From Ectothiorhodospiraceae bacterium (lineage in GTDB: Bacteria > Pseudomonadota > Gammaproteobacteria > Nitrococcales > Halorhodospiraceae): 49,296 nucleotides of DNA. Under the pieces are notes generated by a model. It had not been told where the DNA came from and made no database searches. It was given only the letters and a program-made list of their open reading frames with translations. Positions within the stretch are counted from its first letter, which is position 1. Each line of letters opens with the position of its first letter. Shown here one piece after another: positions 8,358-15,751 of this stretch. A program made the translations under genes and the position numbers. Where the stretch lies: positions 1-49,296 of the forward strand of contig PUNM01000093.1 of the NCBI GenBank assembly GCA_003552625.1. The letters are read 5' to 3'.

Positions 8358-9837
8358 GCGGCGTCTCCGTGGTCGCAGGTGCAGGCAGCCGTACACGCAT
8401 GCACGTTCCTGGGCCGTCGGTACGCGACTCGGCAGTGACTGTGCCCGCGTGCTCCGCGACACACTCGCGGACCAGCGAAAGCCCCAAGCCGCTTCCTTTG
8501 ACAGAGCCGCGGCTCTGGGCGGTTCCCTGCTGAAAGGGCTCGAAGACCTGCTCTCGTTGATCGTCCGGTATTCCCTCGCCTTCGTCGAGCACCCGAAGTT
8601 CGGCAAGTCCGCGATCCTGCCTGAGTTTGATTCGAATTGTGCCGCCATCGGGGGAGAATCGCAGGGCATTCGAGAGCAGATTATCGATCACGGTCGCGAG
8701 TTGATTGCGCTCGCCTTGAATGAACAAAGGGCGGTCGCATTCGGTTTCGATGCGGATATTTCGCCGCCTCGCAGGGAGATGATGGCGCTCAGCGACCTCC
8801 TCGATGATCGCGGGGAGATTGACCTTCTCGCGGGCTCCTGACTCGGCCAGCGCTTCACCGTGGCGAGCGAATCGGAGCAGATTCTCGATTTGACGGCGCA
8901 ACTCGTGCCCGTTCTCGCGCACAATGCCGGCGATCTCGGCCCGGCGTTGCTCGTTGGCAGCTAGTTGCGGATCCTGAAGTAACTCGGCGCCTTCCAGGAC
9001 CGCGGACAGCGGCGTCTTTAGCTCGTGGGAGACGTGGCGCAGGAAGCGCTGGCGCTGATTCTGCAGCGCCGCGAGGTGACGGCGCAGATGGTCCAGCTCA
9101 TCGCCAAGGTGTTGGAGGTCCTGAGGCCCGTGGATGGTCACCGGCTGCTCAAAACCGGCTGTTCCGAGGCGTCGAATCCCCTCGCCAAGCTCCCGGATGG
9201 GGCGGTGAATGCGGCGGGCGAAAAAGAGCGTGAAGGCGAGGGTAATGGGGACAGCGGCAGCGAGATGGTAGACCACCAGTTCGCGGGCCTGTTCGGAAAA
9301 GGCTTGGACTTGCTCGACCTCCTCGTCGATCCGTCGGTACCCGGCGGCGGAGATCGCCGCTACAGAGCGATGCAAGGCCAGCGAGAGGTCAGGGATGCGC
9401 TCGCCTCCCCGAACACCTTCCGTGCCTAGGAGGTTCAATGAGACTAGCAACGTGGACTCCACCACGCGCAGTCCCTGGTGCAGCCAATTCGCCTCGTCCG
9501 GGCCGAAGGCCCCTGGCGGCGCACCGGCGCTGGCCAGTTCGCGGCGCCAACGCCGGTAATCCTGCATGGCGGCCGGGTCGTTGTGGGTGACGTAACGGCG
9601 CGCAGCTCGTTCAATGTCCATGGCCACCCGGGCCATGTGGGCGCTGTTCTCGGTAACCCCCACCGCGTCATAGATCGCCAGCTGGCTCTCGCTGGCAAGG
9701 CGCTCGACGGACCATGCGGCAATGGCGAGAGCCAGGACCAAAGGGGTCGTTACGACCAGAAAGCCGGCAAGCAGCAGGCGAAGAAGCGATTTTGGGGGTT
9801 TGAAGGCCTTGAGCCGGGCGGTGGTCGGCGCCGACAT
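8350..9837 (-). CDS. glrK: Sensor histidine kinase, GlrK/QseE-like
   Basis: A 495-residue inner-membrane kinase. Transmembrane segment 1 is near residues 22-45 (LLAGFLVVTTPLVLALAIAAW), a helical periplasmic domain follows, and segment 2 (VYHLAAAVPITLAFTLFFA) precedes a HAMP domain. The dimerisation helix carries the phospho-acceptor His271 in HVSHELKTPL. The ATPase domain has NLLSNALRFS (N box), DEGEGIPDD (G1) and GSGLGLSLV (G2). ATG 9837 is chosen because AGAGG lies just upstream. It sits upstream of, and overlaps, the GlrR-like regulator. Enteric bacteria carry qseG between these genes; here there is none, and a Sel1-repeat secreted protein is transcribed divergently instead. The signal is unknown. 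Confidence 0.88.
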   Translation of the reverse strand: MSAPTTARLKAFKPPKSLLRLLLAGFLVVTTPLVLALAIAAWSVERLASESQLAIYDAVGVTENSAHMARVAMDIERAARRYVTHNDPAAMQDYRRWRRELASAGAPPGAFGPDEANWLHQGLRVVESTLLVSLNLLGTEGVRGGERIPDLSLALHRSVAAISAAGYRRIDEEVEQVQAFSEQARELVVYHLAAAVPITLAFTLFFARRIHRPIRELGEGIRRLGTAGFEQPVTIHGPQDLQHLGDELDHLRRHLAALQNQRQRFLRHVSHELKTPLSAVLEGAELLQDPQLAANEQRRAEIAGIVRENGHELRRQIENLLRFARHGEALAESGAREKVNLPAIIEEVAERHHLPARRRNIRIETECDRPLFIQGERNQLATVIDNLLSNALRFSPDGGTIRIKLRQDRGLAELRVLDEGEGIPDDQREQVFEPFQQGTAQSRGSVKGSGLGLSLVRECVAEHAGTVTAESRTDGPGTCMRVRLPAPATTETPHE

Positions 9838-10032
9838 GAGGTATCCCTCTGGAGCTGGCGGTGTCCATTGAAGTCGCCACGGGCGCGGATGCGCGCAGCT
9901 GGATCGCCGGGGCGGAACTCGCCGGTTAGGACAACCCTGACGGGAAAAAGTTGCTCGGCCCTGTGGTTGCAATCGGCCGCCGAGGGGGCTAGCGTCCGGG
10001 CATATCCGAGAACGCAGGAGCAAGGAGAGGCA

Positions 10033-10416
10033 ATGTTTCAGCGATATCGACGCATTTCTTTCGCGCTCGCCGCCGTAATGGCTGTGGCGGTGCCGGGAGT
10101 GGCCGCGCAGGAAGGGGAGCAGCCATCGGAGCCGGAAATCACCGACGACGACCTGACCGAGGAGGAGTTGCGCCTGCGCGACGCCTACGAGGCGCATGAC
10201 GCCGGTGAACTCGAAGAGGCCTACGCGATCTTCTCTGAGCTTGCCGAGGAGGCCGGGAATCCGGACGCCAAGACGCAGCTGGGCTGGATGTATCTGGAGG
10301 GGCACACGATGGATCCGGATATGGAGCGCGCAGCGGAGCTCTGGGAGGCGGCCGCCGACGCCGGGCATGAGCGTGCCGAGCACCTGCTCCAGGCCGTGTT
10401 GCCCGGGCTGCAGTAA
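10033..10416 (+). CDS. Small secreted Sel1-repeat protein
   Basis: A 127-residue protein with a signal peptide (MFQRYRRISFALAAVMAVAVPGVAAQ, cleavage expected near residue 25), an acidic linker (EPEITDDDLTEEE), and one clear Sel1-like repeat plus a helix pair around residues 75-120 (LGWMYLEG, then ERAAELWEAAADAGHERAEHLL). A strong AAGGAGAGG ribosome site precedes the ATG. Sel1 repeats mediate protein contacts; the partner is unknown. It is divergent from the GlrK-like kinase across 195 bases, so an envelope role in the same signalling circuit (the place QseG fills in enterics) is a plausible inference. No sequence similarity to QseG is seen. Confidence 0.75.
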   Translation: MFQRYRRISFALAAVMAVAVPGVAAQEGEQPSEPEITDDDLTEEELRLRDAYEAHDAGELEEAYAIFSELAEEAGNPDAKTQLGWMYLEGHTMDPDMERAAELWEAAADAGHERAEHLLQAVLPGLQ

Positions 10417-10455
10417 GAACGTGCCCCTCGGGCGCGGTGTACACTGTAGGTTATG

Positions 10456-10474
10456 GCGGCGTAGCGAACGCCGC
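10456..10474. other. Short leader or intergenic stem-loop
   Basis: A perfect 7-bp inverted repeat GCGGCGT / ACGCCGC with a five-base loop lies in the 75-base gap between the Sel1-repeat gene and the lipoprotein gene, ending 17 bases before the next ATG. There is no T run. It may stabilise the upstream mRNA end or modulate the lipoprotein leader. Confidence 0.3.
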
Positions 10475-10491
10475 GGAGTCGAGGAAGAAAA

Positions 10492-10977
10492 ATGAGGCGA
10501 ATCAAGACGCTTGGTTGGTTGGCAGCGCTAGGGTTTGCGGGGATGTTGCTGGGCTGCGCCGAGGGGACTTCGGCGGAGGAGCAGTCCAAGGGGGTCATGG
10601 AAAGACTCGACGAGAGCTATTACCTCCAGCAAGGGGAGAGCGAGTTCCACGTCTATGCCATCAAGGATCCCCACTGTCCGGCATGCAGTAACTTGCGCAA
10701 CACGGTCGATGGCGGTGCGACGCCGAATGTGGAGTGGCGGTGGGTCCCGGTGGGCTTTCTCGGTGCCGATGCCCGGGCGGATGCTGCCGAGATGATTGAG
10801 AACGCCCACTCGGTGGACGGCCTCGAGGCCGTGGATTCCAATACCCGCCTTGCCCAGCAGCTCGGCGTACGCAGTGTGCCGACTGTCTTTTATCGGGATA
10901 CAGAGGGGCAGGTTCGGGCCTTCGTCGGCGGTGATCCGCAGGCTCTGGAGGCCCTGGAGCGGATGGCCGCGGAGTAG
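10492..10977 (+). CDS. Thioredoxin-fold lipoprotein (DsbC/DsbG-like), CPAC active site
   Basis: A 161-residue protein. A signal sequence ends in the lipobox LLGC, giving acylated Cys22. The remainder is a thioredoxin fold with the redox motif CPAC at residues 62-65 (KDPHCPACSNL) and a later cis-proline loop RSVPTVFY. The helical insert (GADARADAAEMIENA) recalls DsbC/DsbG catalytic domains, but the N-terminal dimerisation domain is missing, so it is probably a membrane-tethered monomeric oxidoreductase in the periplasm. GAGGAAG precedes the ATG. It follows the Sel1-repeat gene by 75 bases on the same strand. The redox partner is unknown; a DsbA-like oxidase role is an alternative. Confidence 0.8.
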   Translation: MRRIKTLGWLAALGFAGMLLGCAEGTSAEEQSKGVMERLDESYYLQQGESEFHVYAIKDPHCPACSNLRNTVDGGATPNVEWRWVPVGFLGADARADAAEMIENAHSVDGLEAVDSNTRLAQQLGVRSVPTVFYRDTEGQVRAFVGGDPQALEALERMAAE

Positions 10978-11010
10978 CCGGGACGGTGACGGTTTGCCGG
11001 CGTGCGGGCG

Positions 11011-11262
11011 TTACGTCTCTGCCGCGCCGCCGCCGGCTCCTTCCGCATCTTCGACATAATCCGCGATGAAGCGCAGGTAGTTGGCCACATCCTCCGCGGC
11101 CATGTACGTCCGGGCGGTGGAGAGTGTGCCGAGCATGAGAGCTTCCACCGTGGCCATGGGGTCTTCACCGGCGTCTTCAATCGCCTCCAGCCCGAGGCTA
11201 TGGACCTGGCGGGCCAGTTCCGTGTTGATTTCGGGGGTGTCCGCGGCGTCGTTGTCGCTCAT
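11011..11262 (-). CDS. Small acidic protein, function unknown
   Basis: An 83-residue protein that I do not recognise. It is acidic and mostly helical (INTELARQVHSLGLEAIEDAG, then ATVEALMLGTLSTARTY and NYLRFIADYVEDAE), has no Cys and no signal peptide. AGGAGAAGGG stands directly upstream of the ATG, which supports real translation. It lies 160 bases downstream of asmA on the same strand, beyond several stem-loops, and converges on the lipoprotein gene. It may be its own transcript or the tail of the asmA unit. Confidence 0.6.
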   Translation of the reverse strand: MSDNDAADTPEINTELARQVHSLGLEAIEDAGEDPMATVEALMLGTLSTARTYMAAEDVANYLRFIADYVEDAEGAGGGAAET

Positions 11263-11290
11263 CCCTTCTCCTCGATGCTCTTTGGGGCGG

Positions 11291-11310
11291 GCTCGGTATT
11301 ATTGCCGAGC
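11291..11310. other. Stem-loop in leader of the small acidic gene
   Basis: GCTCGG / CCGAGC, a 6-bp perfect stem with an 8-base AT-rich loop, lies about 30 bases upstream of the small acidic gene's start. It is the third hairpin in this 160-base gap. Confidence 0.3.
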
Positions 11311-11350
11311 TGGCGAGTCGGTTCTACTGCTGGTTCCGTCCCCGGTTCAA

Positions 11351-11414
11351 CTTCGGAAGGCAAGCCTTCTGAAGATCGGTCGTGAGCTGGTGACGGTGCC
11401 GCATCACCAGCTCA
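11351..11414. terminator. Two tandem stem-loops downstream of asmA
   Basis: An 11-bp perfect inverted repeat (11383-11393 with 11404-11414, TGAGCTGGTGA / TCACCAGCTCA, 10-base loop) starts nine bases after the asmA stop. A second 10-bp repeat with one non-Watson-Crick pair (11351-11360 with 11365-11374, loop CAAG) follows. Neither has a good T run, so termination or 3'-end protection of the asmA message is inferred from position. Confidence 0.45.
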
Positions 11415-11422
11415 AGCAACGC

Positions 11423-13492
11423 TTAGAGTGCATCGCGGAGGCGATCGCGCGCCTCTTCGAGTTGTTCCCCCGCCTCGTCCTCCAAGCGATCACGTTGCTC
11501 CTCGACCGCTTCATCAAGCTGCTCCTCCAGGCCTTCGATGCGTGCCCGCTGCTCTTCACTGAGTGCTCCCACAAGGTCGACGCGAATCTCGGGTCCGAGG
11601 AGCTGGCCCTGGATGTCGATGGGGACCGTAACGCCGGCCAGATGGTGGAGCAACTCGGCGTCCTGACGCTCGAGGCCCTCGTCCGGTGCAGCCTCCACCC
11701 GGTAGTCGAGGGATTCCTCCAGAATATTCGCCTCGCCGGCCCCGTTCGCCTCGAAGACTGGCGAAGTCAGCAGAAGGTCGTCGTTGGTTACCACACCATT
11801 GCCGATATCATAGGTTGCGGTCATTTCCGCGAAAATCGTGCGCTCCGGCTCGCCTTCGGGCTGCGCTTCATCGCGCAGGTCCGCTAGCGCGTTACGAAGT
11901 TCGTGGCCAATATCCAGACCCAGGAGTGAGCCTTCGAGCAAGGCAAGCTCACCGCTCCCCTCGAAATCCTCGACCAGCGCATGCGCGTTCGCGCCTCTAC
12001 CCTTCCCCTGGAGGCGCAGCGTACCGCTCCCGTGGAGCCAGTCTCGTCCCAGAAGATCTTCGGTCAACGGAGCGAAGGTCACCTCGAGAAGGTCCACGTG
12101 CACATCGATCCCGGGCTCGTCGGCGCGTGCGTCGAGCTTCGCATGGCCGTCGAGTTCCCCCTCGTAGAGATCTGCGGTCAGTCGGGTGGCGCCCACCATC
12201 CCATTGTCGCTGCCGAGCTCCGCCGCAAAGTCCCGGGTGGACAGGCCGGCGATCTGCACGTGGTCAAAGCCGATCTGCCCATCGAGGTCAAGCTCGCGAA
12301 GGAGCTCCAGCGGCAGGTCGAGTTCGATGGCTTTAAGATCGGGCAGAGCCGGCGCGTCTTTATCGGCATCGGCCTCCACGGCCTGATCGTCGCCGTTCGA
12401 CGCGGCGGTATCCTGGGTTTCCTCAGTGTCGGCCGGAGGTAGGTAGCGGTCGATGTCCATTTCGTCGAGGTGCAGGTCCATGTCGATCGTCGGCGGCTCG
12501 GCGGCGAACGCCAGGGAGCCCTCGGCCCGGCTGTCATCGACTTCAAGCAGCAGTTCTGCAAGCTGAATCTCTTCGCTCGTCGCTTCAATCCGTCCCGATC
12601 CGGAAAGGCGCGTCAGTGCCGTCTCGTCCTCGGTCTGCAGCGGATCCAAATCGGCAGCCTCGACAAGATCCTTGGGGTTGAATTCGGCGAGTTGCCATCC
12701 GCCGTGGAGCCGTGGCACCGGCGAGACGGTATCGAGGCGGGCGTCAGCTTGCAGTTCGATGCGTTCCAGTCCGCCGACCGTCGCTCGGGCCGCCAGGGAT
12801 ACGGTTTCGTCAGCGCGCAAGGGGTCGATATTGACGTCGATCGATTCCACTGCGGTGGATTGGTCGGCCTGCCGATCGTTCCAGAAGAGGGCACCGTCGT
12901 GGATGTGAACCCCTTCGACATCCACACGCTCAACGAACTCGAGCAGTTCCGCGAGGTCACCCTCCGTCCCGGCAGTGGCGGCGGCGATGGGGCCGCTGGC
13001 CAGAATCCGTGAGAAGGGTTCGGTCATTACGGGCGCTGCGGAGAGCACGCCGTTGACAGCGCTGACCGCGCCGTGGCCTCTGCGGGCGTCCGCCGCAAGG
13101 GACTCCCAGTTGCCGACACCGGACTCGTCGCGATTAAGTCGCACGATGGGGCGGGTGACCTCAACGGCCCGCGCTTCAAGTTGGCCGCGGATCAGAGGGA
13201 GCACGCGGATGGCCACTTCGATGCGGTCCACTTCCAGGAACGGGTCATCCGTGTACTGGTCCTCGTCGGCGAGCGTGAACCGGCCAATCTCAAAACCCAG
13301 CCACGGGAAGAGGGAGTAATGAATATCGCCCTCGATAGCGAGCTCGCGGCCGATTTCGTGCTCGACGTGCTCAGCGATCTCATCCTTGTAATCATTGGGA
13401 TCGATAATCTGCACCGCCACCGCGAGCGCAGCGGCCAATAGCAGCAGCAGGGAGAGGGTGCTGATCAGGATCCACTTGAGCAAACGGAGCAT
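11423..13492 (-). CDS. asmA: AsmA-family envelope protein
   Basis: A 689-residue protein with one N-terminal membrane anchor (MLRLLKWILISTLSLLLLLAAALAVAV) followed directly by the family opening IIDPNDYKDEIAEHVEHEIGRELAIEGDIHYSLFPW read in segments, and LGFEIGRFTLA. A long, acidic, beta-rich periplasmic region follows, with the AsmA C-terminal pattern (ARGANAHALVEDFEGSG-like, then LLTSPVFEANGAGEANI). The end is a charged coiled coil rich in Glu/Arg. AsmA-like proteins are bridge-like lipid-transport candidates affecting outer-membrane assembly. ATG 13492 is chosen because AGGGA is upstream and the anchor starts there; a longer in-frame start would run into the hybrid kinase gene. The strong acidity fits a halophile. 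Confidence 0.88.
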   Translation of the reverse strand: MLRLLKWILISTLSLLLLLAAALAVAVQIIDPNDYKDEIAEHVEHEIGRELAIEGDIHYSLFPWLGFEIGRFTLADEDQYTDDPFLEVDRIEVAIRVLPLIRGQLEARAVEVTRPIVRLNRDESGVGNWESLAADARRGHGAVSAVNGVLSAAPVMTEPFSRILASGPIAAATAGTEGDLAELLEFVERVDVEGVHIHDGALFWNDRQADQSTAVESIDVNIDPLRADETVSLAARATVGGLERIELQADARLDTVSPVPRLHGGWQLAEFNPKDLVEAADLDPLQTEDETALTRLSGSGRIEATSEEIQLAELLLEVDDSRAEGSLAFAAEPPTIDMDLHLDEMDIDRYLPPADTEETQDTAASNGDDQAVEADADKDAPALPDLKAIELDLPLELLRELDLDGQIGFDHVQIAGLSTRDFAAELGSDNGMVGATRLTADLYEGELDGHAKLDARADEPGIDVHVDLLEVTFAPLTEDLLGRDWLHGSGTLRLQGKGRGANAHALVEDFEGSGELALLEGSLLGLDIGHELRNALADLRDEAQPEGEPERTIFAEMTATYDIGNGVVTNDDLLLTSPVFEANGAGEANILEESLDYRVEAAPDEGLERQDAELLHHLAGVTVPIDIQGQLLGPEIRVDLVGALSEEQRARIEGLEEQLDEAVEEQRDRLEDEAGEQLEEARDRLRDAL

Positions 13493-13532
13493 GGGTTCGC
13501 GTCCCTGATTTTCGCTAGCGATGCGCGCTACT

Positions 13533-15629
13533 CTAACCGTCCGGGTCCTGTCCTGACCAATCGGCTGAATGCGGGCGCGGCGGCTGCGGAACCGAGAGCG
13601 ATTGGAGCAACTCGTCGAGAGCCCGTCGCTCGATGGGCTTTTCAAGGTAGTGGTCGGCGCCAGCGCTCATGCACAACTCGCGCACCGCATCGGTTGCGTG
13701 GGCCGTGGCCATGGCGATGCGCGTCGGCGGGGCGTCGTGGTCCTTCTCCCATGCCCGGATCCGGCGTGTCAGCGCCGGGCCGTCGAGGGTGGGCATCTGC
13801 ACGTCGAGGACGGCCAGATCGGGTCGCTGCGCAAGCCACTGTCGCCATGCGGATTCCCCGTCCTCGACCCGGGTCACTGTAATGCCCTTTTGCTCGATCA
13901 GTGTCTGCAGGAGAAGGGCGTTGGTTGGATCGTCTTCGGCCACTAGCACATAAGACGGAGATGCAGCGATCGACGGGGCTTTGCCTCGCTCCGGACTCCG
14001 TGTTGCTTGCTGGGTCATGCTCTCCGGAGCCGCGGAGGCTGGGCGGGGCAGTGGCAGGGACACCGTGAAACACGCACCCCCTTCCGGCCGGTTGGCGACA
14101 TCGATGGCACCTCCCATCAGCCGGACGAGGTCCAGGCAGATCTTTAGCCCGAGCCCGGTGCCTCCATGGTGTTGCTCGACGCGGCGCCCTTGGACGAATT
14201 GCTCAAAGATCCGATCCTGCTCGGCTTCTTCGATACCGGGGCCCGAATCAAGCACATGCAGTGTCACCCAGTCCTCGGCGCTACGTTCCAGGTGGACGCA
14301 GACGCTTCCGGAGGGGGTGAACTTGACGGCATTGCCGATCAAGTTGCTGAGGATCTGACCGATCCGGTCTGCGTCCCCGACCAGGTGCCAACCCGCGGGG
14401 GGATCGGCCCGGATCACAAGCTCGATTCCCTTGTTCAGCGCACTGGGGGTCACCAGCTCGACCTGCTGTTCGAGGACCTCTCGCAGGTCGAACGGGCGCC
14501 GGGTCAGCGCAAGCTGCCCGTGCTCGAGGCGTGAGAGGTCCAGGAGCATGTCGACAAGCACGCGCAGCTTATCGGCCGCACGGCGGGAGAGGGCCGCATA
14601 CTCGCGGTGTGCCGCAGGGAGGTCCTCAGCAGCAACCAGCAGATCCAGGTAGCCGACGATCGCCGTCAGGGGGGTCCGTAGATCGTGGCTTGCTGCTGCC
14701 AGAAAATCGCTTTTGACGCGATTTGCCTCCTCAAGCTCCCTGCGCGTCTGTTCCGCTTCGGTAATATCCTGAAAAGAGATAACAGCGCCTCCTGCCGCGG
14801 CGGCTTCAGCGCAAAGGGGAGAGGCGTAGATCCGGGCCGGGAAGCTGCGGCCACTGACGGTCTGAAGGGTGGTTTGTTGGCCGGCGAAGGGGGGGCTGCC
14901 GGCGAACAGGCATTCCGCCAGCTCATCACGCGAACGCGGTGTCGTGTCCGCCTCCTCGAAAGCCGGACAGTGCGCCCAGAAGGAGGTCCCTATGGCCGAT
15001 TCGGGCGACGTGAAACCGAGCAGTTCGCAAGCGGCCGGATTGAGAAAACTGATGCAGCCCTGGCGATCAAGCCCGATTACACCCTCCTGCAGGCTGGCGA
15101 GCAGTTGCTGCTTGAACGCTTCGCTGGCCTCGAAGCTCTCGAGCAGCCGCTCACGCTCCTCCTCGGTCTTGCGTCTGCGCAAGTACTGACCGACAAGCAT
15201 CGCGATCTGCTCGAGCAACCGGCGTTCCTCATCGAGAAAAGGTGCGGCCGGGCTGTCTGGCTCGTGGGCGCACCAGACGCGGATTTCGCCGGCGGGTGCC
15301 CCGTTGCGCAGGATCGGGACTTCCAGGCGAACGGCAGTGCCCGGCTCCGGCCCGGACGCGTATTGACGCTCGCCATACTGCACTCGCGCCCCACACTGCT
15401 CCGGGATTTGCATCCCCTCCGGGATCAGGAGCGCGGTATGGGTCAGGACTTGGTCGAGGGGGCCGTCGCCGTTGAGGTGAGCGGCAATTCGGTCAAGGCA
15501 TTGGAGTTCCTTGACGCGCTCCCGAAGAGCCTGCGCCGTCGCACCCGGGTCGGCGTGAGGGGCTGCATGGTCAAAAGCGGCGTCCGGGGGCGTTTGGCAG
15601 GCCGGGATTCCGGCCGGCGAGCGAGCCAT
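13533..15629 (-). CDS. Hybrid histidine kinase with GAF-like, PAS and receiver domains
   Basis: A 698-residue soluble sensor. Residues about 35-165 look like a divergent GAF domain (VKELQCLDRIAAHLN to LLEQIAMLVGQYL). A coiled coil leads to a PAS domain at about 185-305 (LASLQEGVIGLDRQGCISFLNPAACELLGF to GAVISFQDITEAEQ). The kinase core has His315 in AAASHDLRTPL, N box NLIGNAVKF, G1 DSGPGIEE and G2 GTGLGLKI. A C-terminal receiver has Asp609 in LAVLDVQMP and Lys in YLEKPIE. No membrane segment is seen, so it likely senses a cytosolic cue. ATG 15629 follows a GGAGG ribosome site. It is upstream of asmA on the same strand. No partner output protein is adjacent, so the phosphate may pass to a distant Hpt protein. 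Confidence 0.85.
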   Translation of the reverse strand: MARSPAGIPACQTPPDAAFDHAAPHADPGATAQALRERVKELQCLDRIAAHLNGDGPLDQVLTHTALLIPEGMQIPEQCGARVQYGERQYASGPEPGTAVRLEVPILRNGAPAGEIRVWCAHEPDSPAAPFLDEERRLLEQIAMLVGQYLRRRKTEEERERLLESFEASEAFKQQLLASLQEGVIGLDRQGCISFLNPAACELLGFTSPESAIGTSFWAHCPAFEEADTTPRSRDELAECLFAGSPPFAGQQTTLQTVSGRSFPARIYASPLCAEAAAAGGAVISFQDITEAEQTRRELEEANRVKSDFLAAASHDLRTPLTAIVGYLDLLVAAEDLPAAHREYAALSRRAADKLRVLVDMLLDLSRLEHGQLALTRRPFDLREVLEQQVELVTPSALNKGIELVIRADPPAGWHLVGDADRIGQILSNLIGNAVKFTPSGSVCVHLERSAEDWVTLHVLDSGPGIEEAEQDRIFEQFVQGRRVEQHHGGTGLGLKICLDLVRLMGGAIDVANRPEGGACFTVSLPLPRPASAAPESMTQQATRSPERGKAPSIAASPSYVLVAEDDPTNALLLQTLIEQKGITVTRVEDGESAWRQWLAQRPDLAVLDVQMPTLDGPALTRRIRAWEKDHDAPPTRIAMATAHATDAVRELCMSAGADHYLEKPIERRALDELLQSLSVPQPPRPHSADWSGQDPDG

Positions 15630-15663
15630 CGATGAACGACCTCCGTGGGGCTGCAGGCTGCTT

Positions 15664-15682
15664 CCATGACACTTACCATGAC
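15664..15682. promoter_or_regulatory. Direct heptamer repeat in divergent intergenic region
   Basis: CCATGAC occurs at 15664-15670 and 15676-15682, a 12-base period, in the 122-base gap between the hybrid kinase and the alcohol dehydrogenase. Spacing near one helical turn is compatible with a dimeric regulator, but the regulator cannot be named. Confidence 0.25.
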
Positions 15683-15751
15683 GGTTAAGCAGGAATGGAT
15701 TCAATGCGGCGCGCCTCCACAGGGCGTGTGCGATAAGAGGAAGTGGCTCAT

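Noticed and set aside
9855-9975. Possible sigma-54 promoter before the Sel1-repeat gene
   Set aside because: Candidates such as TTGC at 9951 and TGGCGG near 9858 do not have GG and GC elements at the required spacing.
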